Assembly (NCBI GenBank): GCA_001910725.1
Contig: MJGA01000005.1
Span: 1,798,001-1,862,000, forward strand
Length of the DNA stretch: 64,000 nucleotides
From: Phanerodontia chrysosporium
Taxonomy: Eukaryota; Basidiomycota; Agaricomycetes; Polyporales; Phanerochaetaceae
Reading direction: 5' to 3'
Both the position numbers and the translations under genes were made by a program. Of this stretch, positions 10,681 through 21,900 are shown piece after piece. Positions within the stretch are counted from its first letter, which is position 1, and the number at the start of each line of letters is the position of its first letter. Under the pieces are notes generated by a model, which was not told the DNA's origin, searched no databases, and saw nothing but the letters and a program-made list of their open reading frames with translations.

Positions 10681-12570
10681 TTATGTGCGCAAGGAGAGAA
10701 ATACAGGAAGCGTGCTCCGCTTTGTCGTAAACATCTCCTCGAGATTGTCCTCCCATGCGTCAAACGACGCCTCGTCTGCATTACTGATGTCAAACGTCTG
10801 CAGCAGAGCGCACGCCACCGACCGGATCTCGGTCAGCGCGAGGGTCTTGCCCGCACAGACCGTCGGACCCTGCGAGAACGGGAAGAAGACGTCGCGGTCG
10901 GTGACGACCTCGGCCGCGGGATGACGCCTCCAGAGGGCAAGACGTATTGCTCTTGGACGAGCCATCGGTCAGGCCAAAAAGTGTCTGTGAGAGGCGAGAA
11001 GTACCGGGGGTCGCGATGGATGGTGTATGCGGAGAAAGACACTTGGGTCTGTTCAGGGATGAAACTTGGAAGACGTGCATTTTAGAGGGTACGTTCTCGT
11101 CGCAGACGCATGTAAACTTACTGGGGACCAATAAACCTCCCTCCGGTGCCAGCTTCAACACGCCGCTGAAGCCCCGAAAGGACCGGCGGATATAGTCGGA
11201 GAGTTTCATTACTGGAAATGCATGAATTCATGGTTTTGTAGAGAAGTCACGGCCCTGACGTACATGAAAGCGTTGAGAAAGGGCATCGCGGGCAACTTGG
11301 AGAAATCGAGCTTGAAGCTCCCGCATGCGATGGGTACCGCATCATCAATCTCCTTGCGGAGCCGCTCGAGGTATTGCGGATGTCGTAGCAAGCAATAGAA
11401 GAGATGGCTGAGCGCGGTCGCGGTGGTGTCTCCTCCAGCGATTATCGCAAGCTGGCCGTCGATAGCGACTACGTTGATGTCCGGCTTCACGCGCTCGCGG
11501 TTGTCCTCGTCCATGAGATGGTAGAAGAGATCTCGTCGTGTGGAGCCTAGGGCGATTCGCTTCCGGACGGTCTGCACCCCAAGTGCTTTGATCCGTAGCC
11601 AGTGTTTGTAGACTCCGGGAATATGACGAAGATAGTCAATGGACCACGGTACGTGAGATACCCACGCCACGTCCCTAGGTTTCAGATCAGCCTATACATA
11701 TTAGGACGCATTGCACCAACTCACTGCATGGCATGTTCGATGAGTGGAGTCAAGCCCTCCTTGTCGTACCCGTTCTTCAAAAGACCATAATCATGTGTAA
11801 ACCTGTAGGCCTGTATGGGTCAGATCAATACATTCGCTCACAATTTCCGACACTCACGCCATATGACCCATAAAGTCGAATCCGAAGTATGTCATCCACT
11901 CAGAGAAGTCAATAGCTTTTGTTGTTCTCCGTTTCAGGCTCGCAACTAGGTCGCCTACCGTCTCTTCGACTAGCTCTTCGTAATACTTCATCGCGGCACT
12001 GTTCATGCCCCTAGCCCAAGGGCGCCGACGGACGGAATGGAGGCTTGGTCTCGGATGGCGTTGAGAGACGTACCAGCTTTATGCGCGCGGGTTTCATAGT
12101 CTGCCACTTGGTCAGCATTATGACCGAGGGCGGCACGGTCCAGTACGTACACGGTCCCTTGGGCAGACCTTTAGGTCCAATCACACCGATGAAGTCTCGG
12201 TGCGTGACAGACACTTCATTTGGACCTGTCGTACGCCGTAAAACTTGAGCAGGGTTCGCGCACGACTCGTTCATCCTCACCAATTCTGACTACATCGCCG
12301 TAGCGCATGTGCAGATTCTGGATATACAGGTGCATTTTACCGCTTGTGGCGACAATATATGCCAGCCAGGCTTTTGATATCCTGCACAGTAGCGGCCCGG
12401 GATAGCGTGCAAGGGGGTGGAACGGCGATAGGCGATAGGCGATAGTATACGTAACGAGGAGGGCCCAATAGCTCACGTAGACAGTGAAGATATGAGCGAT
12501 GACAGACCCGGAACCCCATAAAGAGTCCAGGAGAGAGCGCCAGGAGCGATGCCTAGGAGGAGAAGCACCG
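10681..12570 (-). CDS. Cytochrome P450 monooxygenase (start approximate)
   Basis: Haem-thiolate monooxygenase of the ER membrane. Minus-strand exons give an N-terminal hydrophobic stretch (SVIAHIFTVYVSYWALLVTY), the proline-rich hinge SPFHPLARYPGPL, RIGPNEVSVTHRDF across an intron, the I-helix oxygen-binding motif AGGDTTA in exon 11670-11209, the ExxR-region helix, DRWLVQEQYVLPSGG, and the haem-binding loop FFPFSQGPTVCAGKTLA with the axial Cys. Stop is the TAA at 10681-10683. An apparent frameshift just before the haem loop equals one lost C/G near 10918-10920. The first exon is unclear because no in-frame ATG precedes the membrane segment. The pathway and substrate cannot be told from sequence. 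Confidence 0.85.
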
Positions 12571-13385
12571 AGACAGGCTACTAGGCTCAAGAGTCTTGTA
12601 TATGAAGTAGGTAACCTGCAAAGCAAGTATTCAGTGTGTGTGTACCTGTTACTCGTAGTCGGTGAGTGACCTACGGCACTGGTTACAGGCACCGCAACCC
12701 ATGAGTCAGGGGGAAAACATCCTCCTGCAGAGGGGGGTGCTTGCAGGATGCGGGAGTTGCTCTTGTACGTCTGAGTGCATTGTTGAGGCTTATAAGCTGT
12801 AACATGACACACTCGGCGACTAGGGAACGCTTAAGGAAGCGCGCGGGTCAGCTGTACCCGCTTCTTTGACAGCCATTAAATCGTCATACCGAGTTCGGAG
12901 ATAACTGACGGTACCATTGCTATCACAAGGATATCGGGTAGGCTGCCAGGCGGACAAACTCTAGATGATATCGCTGTGGCCGTGAGATCTCACGTAAAAT
13001 ATACATACAGGGCTTTCCAAGTGTCATACCCAGCTGCTTACTGTACCTCAACCTTTTCGAAGTCGTAGCGCGAAGAGCGGACAAGTATGCCAGCGACGGG
13101 ATGGTATTAGCTCAAGCGTCCTTCGCGCACTGTTGAGCTGATATGTTCGCGTCGGGTGTATCGTCCGTCAGTCGACGCCTATAACCGTAGTGCTGGTATC
13201 CTCTTGCCTTTTTGAGCGAGAAGATATAGAGGCAGAAAAGCGGAGTAGACTGAACGGGTAGCCCTGGAGATGGTGGCCCAGGGCAAGACTCGGCGCTTGA
13301 GAGCCCGAGCGATCCGGACTTGCCATACTTGGAACGCTGCATCCGAGAACGTGCGACGATTCCTGACCTGCTCTCGCACGACGAC
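12571..13385. other. Intergenic region, no feature recognised
   Basis: A divergent spacer between the P450 gene and the flavin-reductase-like gene. Short frames on both strands lack family features. The missing first P450 exon may lie at its left edge. Confidence 0.4.
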
Positions 13386-14552
13386 ATGCTCTCACAATTA
13401 CGTAGGCTACGTTCTCGAAGAGTGACCAGGTTGATTGAGGTCTACCCAACGCCGCTCTCTAGGCAGAGAAGTCAGTCTTCGTTGCCAAAGTTTGACGCGT
13501 CGCGAAAGTTCAAGCTCACGGAACCTCCGACGCCGGGCTGGGACCTCGGCCAGGGCGTCTCCCCGCATACCCTCTCGCAAAAGAATGGAACGATGCCGAG
13601 ACGCTAGGATGGAAGACATGCAGACTAGGTGACATGCCAGGAAGGTATCTCATTTTGTGATTGCGCTGATTGCTCAACAACTGACCAAGCCCGCAATTTG
13701 CAGAGATGTGTACAAACTTCTCAGTTCTGCAGTCATTCCTAGACCTATCGCATTTGTGTCCACCATATCCGAGGATGGTATTCCAAACCTGGCACCGATG
13801 AGGTTTGTTGCGCATAACCATCGGCTTGCCTTCACCCGGCTGATTTTACTTAACCAGCTATTTTTCTCTGGTATGTATTTCCCGAGCACACGCTTCGGCC
13901 TGTATCTAACGGGCTCAAATGTGTAGGTCGCACATAATCCTCCTCTACTGAGCGTGTCGTTCTCTCTTACCCCCGGAAAACCGAAGGACAGCCGGGAGAA
14001 TGTCCTTAGGACGAGGGAGTTCACAGTCAGCATCATTAGCGACGCGTTTATAGAGGCTGCGAATGCCTGCTCCGTGAACGCACCCCGGAAGTCGATGAGT
14101 GGATTGTGAGCGGGCTGACTCCAGAACCCAGTGTAGGCCCTTCTCACCTCTTCCCGACACGCAGCTGATGCTTGAGGTCCTTGCAGACGACAGTGAAGCC
14201 CGCGAGGGTGAAAGAGAGCGCCGTGGGCCTCGAATGCGAGGTGCGTTCCTAGTCCTATAAACCTGTGTTTTCAGTATGTTGACAGGGAGCATAGCTCTAT
14301 CACTCGCTTGACATCAGAGCCCCGGAGTCTGATGACATATCTCACACCATTGTCCTCGGGCTCATCAAGGATGTTCACGTGCGCAACGCGGTGTTGGCAG
14401 AGGATGGTCAGACCGTCGACCCAGCAAAGCTGCGACCGGTCGCGCGTCTTGGAGGGAGCTCATATGCGACGCTCGGCGATGGCTTCGACTTGTCCCGCCC
14501 GACGTGGAAGTCGCTCAAGGATAGAGTGAAAGAGCTCCAGCGCGAATCATAG
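13386..14552 (+). CDS. Flavin-reductase-like FMN-binding split-barrel protein
   Basis: Member of the flavin reductase-like/DIM6-NTAB family, flavoproteins that bind FMN in a split barrel. An N-terminal stretch FKLTEPPTPGWDLGQG is usual for fungal members. Then follow VYKLLSSAVIPRPIAFVST and ISEDGIPNLAPMSYFSLVA across a 13-nt exon at 13858-13870. Next are AHNPPLLSVSFSLTPGKPK, REFTVSIISDAFIEAANAC, DEWIVSGLTPEPS, ESAVGLECE, TIVLGLIKDVHVRN and KLRPVARLGGSYATL. Introns join in phase. Two apparent frameshifts equal one lost A in 13579-13582 and one lost C in 14083-14086. The first in-frame ATG (13386) is a weak choice; an upstream exon is possible. Substrate unknown. Confidence 0.8.
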
Positions 14553-14819
14553 CCGGGTCTGAATCACTGGTACACATGCCTCAATGCTGGCCTCCTCTTG
14601 TCTATATAATGAGGCTGGTAATCGTGCTCTCCTGGCACAGCCGCCGTGGCGCCGCGGAGTTATATATTTGTCCAGATTCGTGGATGTAAATCCTTCATAG
14701 CATCATCACGAGCTCTCTGCTTCCCATACCTTGCAGCAGACTATCGTCACGATTGCTCTCAACTCCGACGTGAGTTACCACAGAGTCGTATCACCTTCCA
14801 TGAGCTCACACCTGTCAGA

Positions 14820-15293
14820 ATGATCCCGTCTTCTTTCACGCCTGGATCCTTGTATATCGCGGGTTTCACCCAGGCCCGTGCACCGCATGCTGCGTTGCTA
14901 ATACCCAAGGACACGAACTCCGGCGACTTGGTTCACATTCACATCGATCGCGCTCAATCGCCCACTTGGAAATATCAGCACCGGGCTCAGAAGATAGAGG
15001 GTGACATGTTCCTCTCGTCGCTCTTGAAGATCCACGACGCCTCCGCTGGGGAAATTACCGTCGACCAGCTCGCGGATGTTGCTGCAGCCGTACCTGTGCC
15101 CAATAATGACCAATTCGGAGAATGTGGGCCTTGGATCTTCGAGGTCATCCGTGAACTCGGAAAGAGGGGACTCGTCACGCTGAGCGATGTCTCAGCATTG
15201 CAGGAGGAATTCGACGCTCTTGCTACTGCCAGCCGCGCTTACGCACGACGAGATAGGTTCCCTAACGTTGCAGTTTCTCAATACTGCGCTTGA
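14820..15293 (+). CDS. Conserved-looking hypothetical protein, 157 aa
   Basis: An open frame from the ATG at 14820 reads FTPGSLYIAGFTQARAPHAA, LVHIHIDRAQSPTWKYQH, then DQFGECGPWIFEVIRELGKR and a charged helical C-terminus. The pattern HAALLIP, a core Trp, and CGPWIFEVI is reminiscent of small fungal domains of unknown function seen in basidiomycetes; I do not recognise a named family with certainty. The open frame extends upstream to 14646 without another ATG. No introns are needed. Confidence 0.55.
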   Translation: MIPSSFTPGSLYIAGFTQARAPHAALLIPKDTNSGDLVHIHIDRAQSPTWKYQHRAQKIEGDMFLSSLLKIHDASAGEITVDQLADVAAAVPVPNNDQFGECGPWIFEVIRELGKRGLVTLSDVSALQEEFDALATASRAYARRDRFPNVAVSQYCA

Positions 15294-15634
15294 CATATGG
15301 CTATGCTCTGCATACCGCAGCGAACAGCATACAACTTTCTATGTACAGTCGATCACATCCACTGCTCCGTGCTTGTCCCAATTGTAGCCATTCTCATTGA
15401 TATCGCCTACGACGTGAAGTAGTTCCAATCTTAACATAATACGTACCCTGCATGAAAGGGATCTGCCTGTGCGCTCAGATCCTAGCCCCAGAATAGTTCT
15501 GGAAGCAGCACGCATTCGAGCATCTGCGTGAGCGCTCCAGAGATGTTTGAGGCACAGTGCCCATGCATGATCACGCTCGCATTCCGACTATTTATACATA
15601 TGTACACTACTACCTTCTTGTTGCTATCGCCAAC

Positions 15635-17186
15635 TTAATACAGGCCTTCGAGCAGCTTGACCACCTGAGGATGAATTGGGTCGTCCGACCGTCCCATAGC
15701 CCTCTCTGCGATGCCCGGAAGGTCTTCCTTCGGCACCTTGTATTCCGACAAAGTAGACGTCAGGCCAAGTCTGTCGACGAGGCTAGGAGGGAGGGGTCAG
15801 CGCAAGCCACACCACGACGCGCAATGACTGCGGTACTCACTCTCGAATGGCGTTAGACAGAATCAGTATGTCTTTGTCCAGAGACCCGGACGGCGGGATG
15901 CGAAGGTAAAACAAGGCATTCGCAAGCCACTTCTTGTCTTCGCGAGAGGCGGTTTCGGCCTTGAGCGCAACCACCGGCGCGAGAGTGAGACACTGCAGGA
16001 GTGCAAAGATGCGTGAGTTACAGTCTCATTCACAGGTCATCAGACACGTACCGATGTGATTCCATGAGGAATGCCGTAAGTCGCGCCGAGTTTGTGTCCC
16101 AAAGAGTGAGAAAGACCGACAGCACTGTGTACCGATGAGCTTTTGGTCGAGCGTGGTCATGCATGAGACCGCACCTGTATTTCTCGAACTTTTGTGGCCA
16201 GAGACTCATCCAAGACGCGATTTGCAACTTCTGACGAACGTTGACGTCTTCTGGGTTAGCCTTAGACAGCGGCAGGTTGACAAAGAGGTCGGCAAGGGCA
16301 GCATAGGCGAGGTGCTTAAGAGGAGGGGGTACCAACGGGCGATACAGGTTCTCTAGAGAAAGTTCAGGTAGGACACAGACGGTATCGTAATAGGAAGACT
16401 TGCCGACTGCATGGTCAACAGCTCTCATACCAGTGGACAGCCTGGACACAAGATCAAAATGCTGCGAGTATCAGACGATGGCAGACGCTTAGCGTACCAG
16501 AGACGCTCCGGAGTGGACAACGTGAGCTTTGCATCTAATATAATTGCAGCTGGGGCAAGCTGTGGGTCCGAGACCGCAACCTTTTGTCCCTCGTCATTCG
16601 TGAAGCCAGCACCAACCTGAGAGCGTTATATTCAGTCATGTGATCATGCCAAGTCTTGTGGTGCAAGCTTACAGTGTATTCGGCAGCGCTGAGCGTGGTA
16701 GGGATGGCTATCTGCTTGAGAAGCGGGCCGCCGGTCTCCTTCTGTAAGTTGTAGAGTATAGCTTTAGAAGCGTCGATGGGGGATCCGCCTCCCACGGAGA
16801 CAATAACGTCTGCGCCTGCCTCCTTGAACAGCTGTTGTGCTTTGCGAATCCCTGCAATGGGGGAGTGCTGTCCAATTTCGTAAAAGACGCCCCCGTAGGC
16901 ATTGCGGTCCTTCAAGACCGCCTCGACTTGCTTAACCACGTCGGTCTGCAAGAGCACAACATCATTATACACCCACAGATTAGACAGGACGACGATGTCT
17001 AACCTTCTCATACAAGCTTCGGCCCGTGACAATGAGGGCCTTCTTCGCCCCGAGCATATCCAGGAACTTGGGCAATGCTTGCTCAAGGCAGCCAGGCCCA
17101 TACTGGATTCCCTTCAGGGAGTCTGTCCAGGAGTAGTATCCTTGCAGATTACTTGAGGTGTAGCTCGAGATGTCCAGCGTCGACAT
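15635..17186 (-). CDS. Iron-containing alcohol dehydrogenase / maleylacetate reductase-like
   Basis: NAD(P)-dependent group III dehydrogenase. Minus-strand exons from the ATG at 17186 give SLKGIQYGPGCLEQALPKF, KKALIVTGRSLYEK, then the cofactor-binding ADVIVSVGGGSPIDASKA, the IAIPTTLSAAEYT loop, AIILDAKLTLSTPERLW, GMRAVDHAVGKSSY, and GLSHSLGHKLGATYGIPHG containing the metal-binding histidines. It ends near PQVVKLLEGLY with TAA at 15635-15637. The mixture of THAxE-like and PHG motifs is typical of the maleylacetate reductase branch, which acts in aromatic ring cleavage, but the substrate is not proven. About nine short exons are required, with good splice sites. Confidence 0.85.
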
Positions 17187-17552
17187 CGTGGTTCACCGTA
17201 GGTCAGCGTCGTCGTGCCTCTGCGTATTCCCAAAGATGATGTCGTCATTCCCACTCGGCCGGCAGTCGTTCGGCCAGTACTGTCGTATTTATGCACTACG
17301 ATGTTGACCTAGCCAATGGATTTGCACAAATTTTCCGAGTGTTGCACATCCTGTCCGACATTGAAGATCCTTTGAGTATGGATAGAATTGCGTTGTTGAA
17401 CGTCGAGAGTCAAGAAGGGGCTGCTCACCAGCGTTCAACCAGCGTCTTTACAAATTGAGCGCTTCGCGCTTCCGCCGCCGGCGTCTGCCTTGCCGAAGCT
17501 GACGAACGGCAGAACTCGCAGTTGTTCCTCTACCTTGACTTCCTCCCTCCAA
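17187..17552. promoter_or_regulatory. Bidirectional promoter region between the dehydrogenase and MIA40 genes
   Basis: A 366-bp divergent spacer that must contain both promoters. I see no strong TATA box. An open stretch on the minus strand (17435-17623) is a shadow. Confidence 0.4.
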
Positions 17553-18366
17553 ATGTTCCGTACACTCTCGAAAACGACTCTGCGGAGATGCTTGCATACG
17601 CCGGCACGCTCTCCATCCGTCACTCTTCGTAATCGACTGGGACTTGCACTGGGAGCGTCAGCGGTGACAACGTATGTTGCCTGGAAGTCTATGTCCGGAC
17701 CAGGAATCGCGTTAGACTCAGTTGCGCCTTGTAGGTACAGTCCAATACGCTGTCTGTTGCGCGTTCTTAATCAGTCCTAGCGTCCTCTAAGCCCGCGGAG
17801 GCTAAGCTCAAGGCTACCGCTGCTTCGGACCCCGTCCCGTCCCAAGAGCCTGAGGCTGCTCCGGACGCGTCTAGTCCCGAGCAGGACGCTTCAGACGCCA
17901 TGGGTGCTCTTGCTGCAGAGGCTGAAGCAGAGTCCCAGGAAGCCGGAGCCGGTGGTGCCTTCAATCCAGTAACAGGCGAGATCAACTGGGACTGCCCTTG
18001 TCTTGGTGGCATGGCCTATGGTCCTTGCGGGCTGCAGTTCAGAGAAGCGTTCTCGTGTTTTGTCTTCTCTGAGAAGGAGCCGAAAGGCATAGATTGTGTG
18101 GAGAAGTTCAAAGCTATGCAGGACTGCTTCAGACAGCATCCTGAGGTATATGCGGACGGTGAGCACGTCACACTCAGACCTGGCATGCCGTTCTAACGCA
18201 GCTTTCTGCAGATATCATGGATGATGATGAAGAGCCAGACGCAAGCACTCCCACCACCGAGCCCGCGCCTTTGTCAGCTACGCCCGCAGAACCTGCATCT
18301 TCGGAGCAGCCTACGGCAGCTCCTGCTGCCCGTGAAGATTCGCCCAGCTCCACCACAGCTGCATAG
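17553..18366 (+). CDS. MIA40: Mitochondrial intermembrane space import oxidoreductase Mia40
   Basis: Oxidises incoming small cysteine proteins in the mitochondrial intermembrane space, working with Erv1. The ATG at 17553 starts a basic presequence ([16 protein letters not shown]) followed by a hydrophobic segment ([16 protein letters not shown]), the fungal-type N-anchor. After an intron comes an acidic Ser/Ala linker. The catalytic core reads [15 protein letters not shown], with the redox-active CPC, then twin CX9C pairs ([11 protein letters not shown] and [11 protein letters not shown]). An intron after EVYAD joins to a disordered acidic tail ending STTAA before the TAG at 18364-18366. All catalytic and structural cysteines are present. 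Its length and layout match fungal Mia40. Confidence 0.93.
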
Positions 18367-18981
18367 CCTTCATGTCTGTCTTTCACCTCAAAAGTATGGA
18401 CCACGGCAGGCCGGCGCGTGTGCGGCCTCCTTATGCTACACTAGAGTCCTTTCCCACCACCCCTTCTCCGTCCTCACTACATAGTATACTCCTGCTGTAT
18501 AATGAATCTCTGTAGTTCATACCTCCTACGCGTTCCTGAAGAGAGTGCATCAGAGTGCATCCACATGCGTCACTGACGCTGCGGTAAATATTATTTCTGG
18601 GTCATTGATCGCTTTCGGCGTTTGCCGTGGGTGTGCACGAGCCGGGCATCTTGCAATGCTGGACAACTTCATTTCCACATCCTCGTTTTGTACACTCCAA
18701 TCGAAATCTTATTATCTGGACGACGACCCCGACAGCGAGCACGAGGGTTTCACGCGGCCGTCGGTCACCGTGAAGTGGTGAAAGGTTGTTCGTAGTCGGC
18801 GCCCCGCCCCTTGTTCTTTCACTCGTCACAGTTCAACGGTGCGCTAGGCTCTCTGTGCAGTCCATATCCCGCTCTAACTTTGGCCAAGATTTCCGCGTTG
18901 ACGGTGGAGGTATGCTTTTCTGCTACAAGTATACTTGCGAGCATCTGACAGCACCACAGACACCAAGGGTACGTCTGTACC
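18367..18981. other. Intergenic region, no feature recognised
   Basis: About 600 nt holding the MIA40 terminator side and the Sec7-PH promoter. A plus frame at 18545-18781 ends DDDPDSEHEGFTRPSVTVKW but lacks an evident partner exon; I leave it uncalled. Confidence 0.4.
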
Positions 18982-21900
18982 ATGGAACCGACCTCTATCG
19001 CAGAGCAGCGGGCGACGGCCGTGGCCATGCTGAAGCGTGCCGCCTCTCTACCGCGCATGAAAGACGGAAGACGACCTCCAATGCATGTTGAAGCAGTCAG
19101 TGAAGGTGAACGAGCCGAGAACGACCTGCAAGATGAGGAGAGTGCCCCGGATTCGGACGAGAAACCTGACGCGTCACCTGGGCGTATAGGCATGGCGGAG
19201 CGGGGCAAACCTGAGATAGAGATGGAGATAGGCTCACCTCTAGAGGCGGAAGCAGAGGACGGCGAGCAGGAACGCGAGGAGCAGCCGCAACAACCCCCGC
19301 CAGAAGAGCAACTCGAGGACAAGGCCGAGACAATTGGCGACAAGGGCGGGGACGTGCCCCCCTCCGACGGCCCCTCAGAACGAGCATCAACCCCCAACGC
19401 AAGCGTCGCTCACGCTCACGCGCCCGCTCGAGGGGATCGAAGGACCTCCGCAACAAGCCCAAAACGCCGCCGCCAGTGAACAACGAGTCGTCGGCAGACG
19501 AGTACGCCGCAGAGGACGTTCCGCCTTCGCCCCCCGTAGTCTCTCCCATACCTTCCCATTTCTCCCCTTTGCTGCCGCCGCCGCTGCGAGCTCGCGCCTC
19601 ATGCACCCACCGGCGATGTCCCCCGTGCCCAACATGTTCTATCCGATGACGTCGCCGTCAACGCCGATGATGCCTACCCTTGACGAGATCCAGAAGGGCA
19701 TTGGACTGTTTCGCTCCAATAGTGTCGGTGCGCAGAGAATGATAGCCATGTCCAAGCTCACGGGCGAGCCGATAGACATGTCGTTTCCCGTGCCATCGGT
19801 GACGCCGCTGGGCCGGAACAACACTGTCTCCGGTGGAGAACGCGGCGAAAGGATCGCAGCCCGGCGGAACCTGCTGCGCCGACTTGGGGAGCGCGTTGAG
19901 AAGGCCGACGCAGAACAGACCAGTGGAACGGATGATCTTTCTAGGCCTGCGACGCCGGCGGCAGCGGCGCGGAGAAGGAAACGCAGGTCGCGCAGGAGCG
20001 AGTCCAGGACGTCGACCGTCCTTGACGATCGCGACGACAGGGAGCAGACGTCGACGTCGCCCAACACGCCTGTCGTTCTCCCAGAACCGCTTGCCCCACA
20101 TCTGCATACGGCTCTCGGGGGTGCGGACGCTCTCCCCGACGCGAGCAAGACTCCGGTGCAGCAACAACCACCGTCAGACCCAGTCATGCCACTAGGAGGC
20201 CGAGGCGTTGTGATAGAGGACGAAGACGAGGAGGTCGAGAGGGGCGGGGCCGACCAGGTACACAACCTACCGACTACGCCGGCTAGGCGCTTTGGCCAAC
20301 GACTGCCTTTCACTTCGGATGCTCCGTCGCAGCTTTCGATCTCAACCGAGTCGCTGTCTGCTGTCCCCGTACCTGTTTTCCTGTCGTCACAGTCGGGCTC
20401 GCACAAGCAAGATGCTTTCCCAGCCAGCCCTTCGCCACGCCTTTGCGAGAGAAGCAGTACCTAGTCGACGAAGATGAGGAGGAAGACGCATATCGTGAGT
20501 TGCGAGCGAAGGCGTCGTCACGACAGGCATTCCCGAGGGACAGTGACATAAGTTGGGTCGCAGAGCCAGGTGCGTGGTACGCTTTACCAAAATTGAGCGC
20601 TTTGATACTCAATTCTTGGGATCCGCTGTAGTGCCAATGTCTCGGATGCCTATTAACGATGATGACGAGGACGACGATGTCGCGGACGGCGAGCCTGAAA
20701 CCGAACACCAGGAAGCTCCAGCCCAAGCCGAAGAACCTGAGGGACGGCCCTCGGACGACCAGTCTTCCCAGAGCTTTTACCCCACGTCACTCACCACGCC
20801 CAGTGCGTCGAAGGACCTGCTTGTTGAAGTCGAGACCTCACCAGAGATGTCTCCTTCCCATATGCCGCCTTCACCGTCATCTGCCATTGCGTTGTCCTTC
20901 TCGAACCAAGGAGATGCCGCCGCCCCTGCGCTTCCTCAATCACCTATCTATCCCCGCCGACTTTCCGTGACCACCCCTGTGCAGCAGACCGAGCCTTCTC
21001 CATTGGCCACTGAGTTCAGGAGTGGGAGGACAGTCGGGCAGACGTGACGCCTAAGCGTGGCGCAGAAGGCATGTCACCGTGGGAGCGTGTAAAGGGTGCA
21101 TTCTCGAGGAGCAACTCCAGTAGCGGGCGCAGATCCAGGACGAACAGCATTGGCCAGCGCGATAGGAGGTATAACACGGACTCTAGTGTCAGTCGGGAGA
21201 GTGGGCTCAGCCAGACTAGTGCGACAAAGGGAGAGTGTTCCAACGCGGTCACGCAGCAGCCTGCTCCCCAGGCACCAGGACTCATGCAGTCCCCCTCAGC
21301 CTCAGCTTCTATCTTGTCCCTTACCCCTCTAGGCGCGCCTCCAGGCGGCGTATCCCCTGTCCCACCTGCCTCCAGCGCGGACTTGCTCAAGTATCAGGAC
21401 TCGAAGCTCTTCCCTTTCCCGGAATGAAGCAACTCGAGGAGAAGCGGAATAAGGCGAAGGGTCTTACGACGTCGGCATCCTCTCCTGATATCTTTAGCCC
21501 GAACGGCATCGAGGCGGTGCCTAGCTCAAGTTCGTCTTCGAGCGCCACGACCAGAGTCCCGGAAGGCACGCGAGATCGGAAACTTTCTCACCAGGCATCT
21601 GACACGAGGCTCCTTGACAAGTTCTACGCCGCAAAAGGACCATCTCCAGTCTCGTCCGTCCCTTCCAATGGCTCGCATCTTGATTACTTCGGCGTTGGCA
21701 CACACTCGTCAAATGCAACCGGGGCGCCGAGCATCGGCTCTTTGAAGCTTCCGACGAACGTAGAGGGTGTTCGAAAATGGCTCAGTGCGAAGAAAATCTT
21801 CTCATCGCAATCTTCGGCGCCATCCACGCCTGGTGCTACGACCAATGGTCAAAGCCCTCCACGGCCAGTTGCTACGAAGAAGCCGTCTCTGTCTGCCCTT

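Noticed and set aside
13579..14086. Calling the flavin-reductase-like gene a pseudogene
   Set aside because: Only two one-base losses in A and C runs disturb it; all family motifs and introns, including the microexon, are preserved.
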